Shown in pieces: positions 59,534 to 64,000 of a DNA stretch of 64,000 bases. Positions within the stretch are counted from its first letter, which is position 1, and every line of letters starts with the position of its first letter. Origin of the DNA: Streptomyces sp. NBC_00448. Its GTDB lineage: Bacteria > Actinomycetota > Actinomycetes > Streptomycetales > Streptomycetaceae. The notes below the pieces were generated by a model. It saw only the letters and a program-made list of their open reading frames with translations, did no database searches and was not told the origin of the DNA. The stretch is from assembly GCF_036014115.1 (NCBI RefSeq), contig NZ_CP107913.1:7867501-7931500 (forward strand). The letters run 5' to 3'. A program made the translations under genes and the position numbers.

Positions 59534-60361
59534 ATGCCTTACTGCACTACCCGCGACGGCGTGGAGATCTTCTACAAGGACTGGGGCAGCGGACGCCCCG
59601 TGGTGTTCATCCACGGCTGGCCGCTGAGCGGCGACGCGTGGCAGGACCAGCTCAAGGCGGTGGCCGACGCCGGGTTCCGCGGCATCGCCCACGACCGCCG
59701 CGGCCACGGCCACTCCACTCCGGTCTGGGACGGTTACGACTGGGACACCTTCGCCGACGACCTCAACGACCTGATCACGGGCCTGGACCTGCAGGACGTC
59801 ACCCTGGTCGCGCACTCCATGGGGGGCGGCGAGCTCGCCCGCTACATCGGCCGGCACGGCACCTCCCGGATCAGGTCCGCGGTCCTGCTGTCCGCCATCC
59901 CGCCGCTGATGCTCAAGGGCCCCGGCAACCCCGAGGGCGCGCCGCAGGAGGTCTTCGACCAGATCAAGGCCGGCATCCTCAAGGAGCGCTCGCAGTTCTG
60001 GAAGGACACCGCGGTCGGCTTCTTCGGCGCCAACCGGCCCGGCAACAAGGTCACCCAGGGCAACCAGGACGCCTTCTGGTCCATGGCCATGCAGGAGACC
60101 ATCCAGGGCGGCGTCGCCTGCGTCGACGCCTTCGCGGACACCGACTTCACCGACGACCTCAAGAAGTTCGACGTCCCCACCCTGGTCGTGCACGGCGACG
60201 ACGACCAGGTCGTGCCGATCGACGCTACCGGCCGCAAGTCCGCGAAGATCATCCCCGACGCCACCCTCAAGGTCTACGAGGGCGGCTCGCACGGTATCGC
60301 CCTGGTCCCCGGCGACAAGGAGAAGTTCAACGCCGACCTGCTGGAGTTCCTCAAGCGGTGA
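59534..60361 (+). CDS. alpha/beta hydrolase (cofactor-free haloperoxidase/esterase type)
   Basis: 275 residues from the ATG at 59534, behind GGAGG. Oxyanion region VVFIHGWPLSGDAW, the nucleophile elbow AHSMGGGELARY, the acid in HGDDDQVVPI, and the final His in GGSHGIALVPGDKEKFN. This matches non-heme, metal-free chloroperoxidases and arylesterases; peroxide-dependent halogenation in vitro is a side activity of such esterases. No signal peptide. Confidence 0.93.
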   Translation: MPYCTTRDGVEIFYKDWGSGRPVVFIHGWPLSGDAWQDQLKAVADAGFRGIAHDRRGHGHSTPVWDGYDWDTFADDLNDLITGLDLQDVTLVAHSMGGGELARYIGRHGTSRIRSAVLLSAIPPLMLKGPGNPEGAPQEVFDQIKAGILKERSQFWKDTAVGFFGANRPGNKVTQGNQDAFWSMAMQETIQGGVACVDAFADTDFTDDLKKFDVPTLVVHGDDDQVVPIDATGRKSAKIIPDATLKVYEGGSHGIALVPGDKEKFNADLLEFLKR

Positions 60362-60370
60362 CGCCCGGGC

Positions 60371-60398
60371 GGGTCCGGCCCCGTGGTGGGCCGGACCC
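60371..60398 (+). terminator. hairpin terminator after the hydrolase gene
   Basis: GGGTCCGGCCC-CGTGGT-GGGCCGGACCC, a perfect 11-bp stem beginning 10 bp after the stop. No T run, as is usual for Streptomyces. A similar half (GGTCCGGCCCC) recurs 10 bp later. Confidence 0.75.
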
Positions 60399-60659
60399 CT
60401 CGTGGTCCGGCCCCGTCGTGGGTCGGCGCCCGCGGTCCTGGGCACCCCGTGGGGACAGCGCGGAGGACCGGTCCAAGTCGGCCTCGGGGCCGCCCGGTTG
60501 CCCGCCGACCTCCTGCGGCGCGGCGCAACGGCTGAAGCGGAGCCCCGCGCGTGGGGCTGGCTTCGTCAAGATGCCCAGCCCAGGTCCGGACCATGGCGCG
60601 GGCGCGGGGACAAACGGAATTCGGTTACACCCCCTTGGCCGGGGAGGGGCGCGGCGTCG

Positions 60660-60665
60660 TAGGGT
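60660..60665 (+). promoter_or_regulatory. probable -10 of a leaderless LysR mRNA
   Basis: TAGGGT lies 6 nt before the ATG at 60672, with no Shine-Dalgarno. The 260 bp before it hold no gene. Confidence 0.5.
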
Positions 60666-60671
60666 GCCGCC

Positions 60672-61607
60672 ATGTTGAACACGCACCGACTGCGCATACT
60701 GGCCGAAGTCGACCGGGCCGGGAGCATCGCCGGGGCGGCCCGCGAGCTGAAGCTGTCGCCGTCCGCCGTGTCGCACCAGCTTGCCCAGCTGGAGAAGGAG
60801 GCCGGCGTCAGCCTGGTCGAGCGCAGCGCGCAGAGCCTGCGGCTCACCTCGGCCGGGCAACGGCTGTCGCTGCGCGGGCAGGACGTCCTGGCCCTGCTCG
60901 ACTCGGCCGAGAAGGATCTGCGGGCCCAGTCCCGGGCGGACTCCGGACACCTGCGGATCGGTTTCTTCGCGTCGGCCGGCTACCACCTGCTGCCGCAGTC
61001 GCTGTCCCGGTTCTCCAGCCGCCACCCTGCGGTCGGGCTGGACCTGGTCGAGGGGCAGCCGCACGAGCTGGCCCTCAGCGTCCAGCAGGGCGCGATCGAC
61101 GCGCTGGTGATCTTCGAGCACGCGCTCGACCCGTGGACGCCGCCGGAGGGCGTCGAGGTGAAGGAGCTCTTCCACGAGCCGCAGCTGCTGGTGGTCCCGG
61201 ACGGCCACCCGGCCGGCCGGCGCAGCCAGGTCCGGCTGGAGGAGCTGTCCGGAGAGCAGTGGATCACGTCGTTCGGTACGGGTACGCCGGTGCTGTCCGT
61301 GCTGGAACGGGCCTGCGCGCTGGCGGGCTTCGTCCCCCGCATCCGGTGCCGCAGCGACCACTACGAGGTGATCGTGGGCCTGGTGCGGGCCGGCATGGGG
61401 ATCGCGCTGGTGCCGAGCCTCGGCGTCACCGACACCACCGGGGTGCAGACCACCCGGGTGTCCGGACTGCGGCTGCACCGGAAGATCGGCGTCGCCTGGC
61501 GCCCGGAGAACCCGAACCCGCTGCTGGGCAGCTTCATCGCCTACCTGGGCAGCGCCGCGTCGAACCTGCTGGCCGCCGGACGCCAGGGCCGGCCCAGCTC
61601 GCGCTGA
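60672..61607 (+). CDS. LysR-family transcriptional regulator
   Basis: 311 residues. HTH at 3-62 (HRLRILAEVDRAGSIAGAAR, SPSAVSHQLAQLEKEAGVSL) and a substrate-binding-like domain at 90-295. Its target is not evident: the downstream genes are convergent, the upstream one is a terminator-bounded hydrolase. The stop codon is the first base triplet of a 48-bp repeat array. Confidence 0.92.
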   Translation: MLNTHRLRILAEVDRAGSIAGAARELKLSPSAVSHQLAQLEKEAGVSLVERSAQSLRLTSAGQRLSLRGQDVLALLDSAEKDLRAQSRADSGHLRIGFFASAGYHLLPQSLSRFSSRHPAVGLDLVEGQPHELALSVQQGAIDALVIFEHALDPWTPPEGVEVKELFHEPQLLVVPDGHPAGRRSQVRLEELSGEQWITSFGTGTPVLSVLERACALAGFVPRIRCRSDHYEVIVGLVRAGMGIALVPSLGVTDTTGVQTTRVSGLRLHRKIGVAWRPENPNPLLGSFIAYLGSAASNLLAAGRQGRPSSR

Positions 61608-61814
61608 CCGTACGGCCCGGCTGACGCGTGCCCGTAATCGGCCGGCTGGCGTCGACCGTACGGCCTCGGCTCACGCGTGCCCGTATCGCCGGGCGCGGGC
61701 TGACCGTATGGCCTGGCTGGTGCGTGCCTGTTTCGCCGGGCGCGCGTTGACCGTACGGCCCCGGCTCACGCGTGCCCGTGTCGCCGGGCGCGGGCTGACC
61801 GTACGGCCGACCGG
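61606..61814. repeat. four 48-bp tandem repeats starting at the LysR stop codon
   Basis: Units begin with GACCGTACGGCC (or one change) at 61606, 61654, 61702, 61749 and, partially, 61797. Each holds GCGTGCCCGT and CGCCGGGCGCG parts. The first unit starts inside the TGA of the LysR gene (61605-61607), and the array extends about 120 bp towards the end of the convergent serine hydrolase gene. Confidence 0.9.
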
Positions 61815-61938
61815 CGCGGGTCCGTATCGGCCGGTCCGCGGCGACCTGCCCCCCGCCCGGCCCGCCCCGCCCGTGCGGCCCGAATCGGTGACGGGGGGAT
61901 CGGCCCGCGGGCCATCCGGGCGGGGCCCGGGCGGAGGG

Positions 61939-62757
61939 TCAGCGCGCGGCTGCGGCGATCTGCGCCCCGACCGTCCGCATGGCCTGCAACGTCTCGAACT
62001 CGTGCCCCGGACGGCTCGAGCCCAGCACGGCGTAGCAGACCTGCCGGGTGCCGCGCACCACGCCGACGTCGCAGCGGACCCCGACATCGGTGCCGGTCTT
62101 GTTCGCGACCCACAGCGACGTGCTCGGGACATCGCGGACCGTGCTGTCCTCGGGGTCGTGCGGGATCAGCGCCGGCACCATGCTGCGGTCGCCGCACCCG
62201 GCCATCCAGCCGAGCAGCAGGCGCGCCCACGGCTCGTCGGCGGCGATCCGCCGCGCGAGCCCGGCCAGTTCCGCCGCGGTGCCGACCGCGAAGGTCGGCG
62301 GGTGGGCCGGCGACCGGGGTTCGCGGATGCGGTCGAGGACCCGGGTGCGGACGAGCCCCAGCGCGTCCGCCCCCTGGTTGACCCGGTCGAGGCCGACCCG
62401 GCGGATCAGGGCGTTGGTCGCGGTGTTGTCGCTCACGGCCGCGGTGAGCAGCGCCAGGTCGGGGACGGTCCAGCGCCGGGCGGACAGCGCGGTCAGCAGT
62501 CCGGAGCCGCCGCAGTAGTCCTCGTCGAGCAGGTCGAACGGCTCGCCGGGGTCCAGATCGCCGCCGGTGAGGCCGCGCGCGACCTCGGCCAGGAGCAGCA
62601 GTTTGCCGACGCTGGCGAGCGGCCGCACCCGGTGCGGCTGGTGCTCCAGGACGCCGGGGACCATGACGGACAGGGTGCCGGGCAGGGCGTCGGGCGGGAT
62701 GCCGGACACGGTGCCGGGCGGGATGCCGGGCAGCTCCGGTGGGACGGCGCTCAGCAC
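61939..62757 (-). CDS. serine hydrolase, class A beta-lactamase-like
   Basis: 272 residues from the GTG at 62757, overlapping the stop of the aminoacylase gene by 7 nt. The three class A motifs are there: SVGK (S49-K52), SDN (109-111) and KTG (220-222). No signal peptide is seen, and the N-terminus is a Pro/Gly repeat (PPELPGIPPGTVSGIPPDALP pattern), so it may be cytoplasmic, unlike true beta-lactamases. The omega-loop Glu is not clear. Co-transcription with a D-aminoacylase suggests a D-amino-acid or muropeptide amide substrate, which is inference. Confidence 0.85.
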   Translation of the reverse strand: MLSAVPPELPGIPPGTVSGIPPDALPGTLSVMVPGVLEHQPHRVRPLASVGKLLLLAEVARGLTGGDLDPGEPFDLLDEDYCGGSGLLTALSARRWTVPDLALLTAAVSDNTATNALIRRVGLDRVNQGADALGLVRTRVLDRIREPRSPAHPPTFAVGTAAELAGLARRIAADEPWARLLLGWMAGCGDRSMVPALIPHDPEDSTVRDVPSTSLWVANKTGTDVGVRCDVGVVRGTRQVCYAVLGSSRPGHEFETLQAMRTVGAQIAAAAR

Positions 62758-64000
62758 GCCAGCACCTGCCCCGGCCGCGCCGAGGTCATCTCGCCGTCCT
62801 CCGCGACGACCGCGCCCGCCACCACGACCAGCCGGACGCCGCTCGGCGCGAGCAGGGGTTCGGCGAAGGTGGCACGGTCGGCGACCGCCGCCGGATCGAA
62901 GACGACCAGGTCGGCGTGGCCCCCGTCGCGCAGTACGCCCCGTCCGGCCAGGCCGAACCGGGCCGCGGTGGCGCCGGTCATCTTGTGCACCGCCTCGGGC
63001 AGCGTCAGCAGGCCCAACTCGCGTACGTAGTGCCCGAGGACCTTCGCGAACGTCCCGGCCCAGCGCGGATGCGGCAGCCCCGGCTTGGGCACCCCGTCCG
63101 AGCCGATCATCGAGAACGGCACGGCGAGCACCCGCCGGACGTCGTCCTCCCGCATCGAGTGGCTGATGATCGTCACGTCGCCCGCTTCGGCCAGCAGCAG
63201 TTCGGCCACCACGTCGACGGCGTCGGCACCGCGCTCGGCGGCGATGTCCGCGATCGTCCGCCCCTGGAGTTCCGGATGCCGCGCGGCGCCTGCCACCGAG
63301 ATCCGGTCCCAGCCTCCGTTGCCGACGGTGTTCTCCCAGCCGGCCACGCCGTCCGCGATGGCCGCGCGCATCCGGGCGCGCTGTCCGGCGTCGCGCAGCC
63401 GCTCCAACAGGCGGTCCTGCCCGCCGTCGTGTGCCCACGGCGGCAGCATGGCCGCGAGCGCGGTGCTTCCCGCGGTGTAGGGGTAGACGTCGCAGGTCAC
63501 GTCCATGCCGTCGGCGCGGAGCCGGCGCAGGTGGGGCAGCGTCCGCTCGGTGCCGCCCCAGCCGTGCCGGCCGGCCGTCTTGTGGTGCGAGACGTGCAGC
63601 GCGGCGCCGCTGTCGCGGGCGATCCGCACCGCCTCGTCGAGCGCGGCCTCGACCTGGGACATCTCGTCGCGCAGATGCGTCACGTACGGCTTGCCGTGGC
63701 GGGCCGCCACCGCCGCGAGCGCGGTCACCTCGGCGGTGTCGGCGAAGGAGCCGGGCGTGTAGATCAGGCCCGTCGACAGGCCGGCCGCGCCCGAGGCGAG
63801 CGCCTCGTCCAGCACCCGGCACATGGCGGCGAGTTCGTCCGGGGTGGCGGCGCGGGCGGCGTGGCCCACCACGGCGCCGCGCAGCGTGCCGTGGCCGACC
63901 AGGGCGGCCAGGTGGTTCGCCCGGCCCGCCGCGGCGTGCGCGCGGCCGAACGCCGCGAAGTCCGGGTACGGCGCCGGGAACGCGCTGTCCCCGCAGTTGC
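62751..64000 (-). CDS. N-acyl-D-amino-acid deacylase (D-aminoacylase), 5'-truncated by window edge
   Basis: The frame is open to the right edge; about 416 C-terminal residues are present. Amidohydrolase TIM barrel with PYVTHLRDEMSQVEAALDEA (metal His), SGAALHVSHHKTAGR (metal His pair), VTCDVYPYTAGSTALAAM, IGSDGVPKPGLPHPRW with the final Asp, and LPEAVHKMTGATAARFGL, then the small beta domain ADLVVFDPAAV. Such enzymes release D-amino acids from N-acyl or N-carbamoyl derivatives. It precedes and overlaps the serine hydrolase. Confidence 0.93.
   Translation of the reverse strand, partial: NCGDSAFPAPYPDFAAFGRAHAAAGRANHLAALVGHGTLRGAVVGHAARAATPDELAAMCRVLDEALASGAAGLSTGLIYTPGSFADTAEVTALAAVAARHGKPYVTHLRDEMSQVEAALDEAVRIARDSGAALHVSHHKTAGRHGWGGTERTLPHLRRLRADGMDVTCDVYPYTAGSTALAAMLPPWAHDGGQDRLLERLRDAGQRARMRAAIADGVAGWENTVGNGGWDRISVAGAARHPELQGRTIADIAAERGADAVDVVAELLLAEAGDVTIISHSMREDDVRRVLAVPFSMIGSDGVPKPGLPHPRWAGTFAKVLGHYVRELGLLTLPEAVHKMTGATAARFGLAGRGVLRDGGHADLVVFDPAAVADRATFAEPLLAPSGVRLVVVAGAVVAEDGEMTSARPGQVLAC

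Noticed and set aside
1..64000. Secondary-metabolite gene cluster
   Set aside because: No PKS, NRPS, terpene synthase or lanthipeptide enzyme is seen. The DUF1772, TmrB-like and haloperoxidase-like genes are isolated and separated by unrelated genes.

Overview
The window is a very GC-rich chromosomal segment. Codons end almost always in G or C, GTG and TTG starts are common, and genes are packed on both strands with short gaps. The gene families point to a Streptomyces or close Streptomycetaceae relative: a Ca2+-dependent PI-PLC of the Streptomyces antibioticus type, an HTH-Clp N-domain protein, a DUF5107 protein, a PAP2-diacylglycerol kinase fusion, a holin-phosphatase fusion, and many LysR, ArsR, TetR and AraC regulators. 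I see no rRNA, CRISPR array, integrase, transposase or large biosynthetic gene cluster. There is one tRNA (Leu, anticodon GAG).

Layout. 1-4816: the end of an L,D-carboxypeptidase, a two-component system (kinase 1153-2268, OmpR-type regulator 2261-3184) and a divergent glycosyltransferase-methyltransferase pair. 5562-9801: M14 peptidase-like protein, LapA-like membrane protein, acetyltransferase, Mut7-C RNase-like protein and an unrecognised protein. 10105-12208: coupled ArsR-DHFR/RibD-SRPBCC operon. 12313-18589: envelope and secreted proteins (degenerate CE4 lipoprotein, thaumatin-like protein, L,D-transpeptidase, PI-PLC). 18830-20570: AzlCD exporter with its XRE-cupin regulator and a repeat-rich operator. 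20689-29845: enoyl-CoA hydratase, stand-alone AICAR transformylase, TmrB-like kinase, DUF1772 protein with AraC regulator, LysR, allantoicase, ankyrin protein, lipoprotein, MDMPI-like protein. 30042-36758: DUF5107 protein, ketopantoate reductase-like protein, ArsR/GNAT pair, RNA ligase of the Deinococcus Rnl5 type, SseB-like protein.

36960-45231 is rich in lipid and membrane enzymes: PAP2-DAG kinase fusion, an aminotransferase-like protein with no lysine at all, a NAPE-PLD-like metallo-hydrolase, DedA, a second metallo-hydrolase and a holin-phosphatase fusion. 45301-47698 is a regulatory hub: SDR, TetR and an HTH-Clp N-domain gene whose apparently leaderless promoter is covered by two 19-bp palindromes. 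47802-57344: methyltransferase, SLATT-like DUF4231 protein, FadD-type acyl-CoA ligase, LysR/bile-acid-symporter pair, DinB, FdhD, chorismate mutase and an NAD(P)-binding protein. 57454-57595 is tRNA-Leu with a strong intrinsic terminator. Then come a small secreted protein, a coding-poor stretch, a haloperoxidase-like hydrolase, LysR, and a coupled D-aminoacylase-serine hydrolase pair running off the right edge.

Two themes cut across the window. Short tandem repeats (7 to 48 bp) sit at or just after stop codons of several unrelated genes, and in one case (ArsR, 10801-10844) a perfect 22-bp duplication has shifted the C-terminal frame and removed an ATGA coupling. Second, many starts lie 6-7 nt after a TANNNT hexamer with no ribosome binding site, as expected for leaderless mRNAs. 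All functional calls are from reading the sequence; no database search was run.
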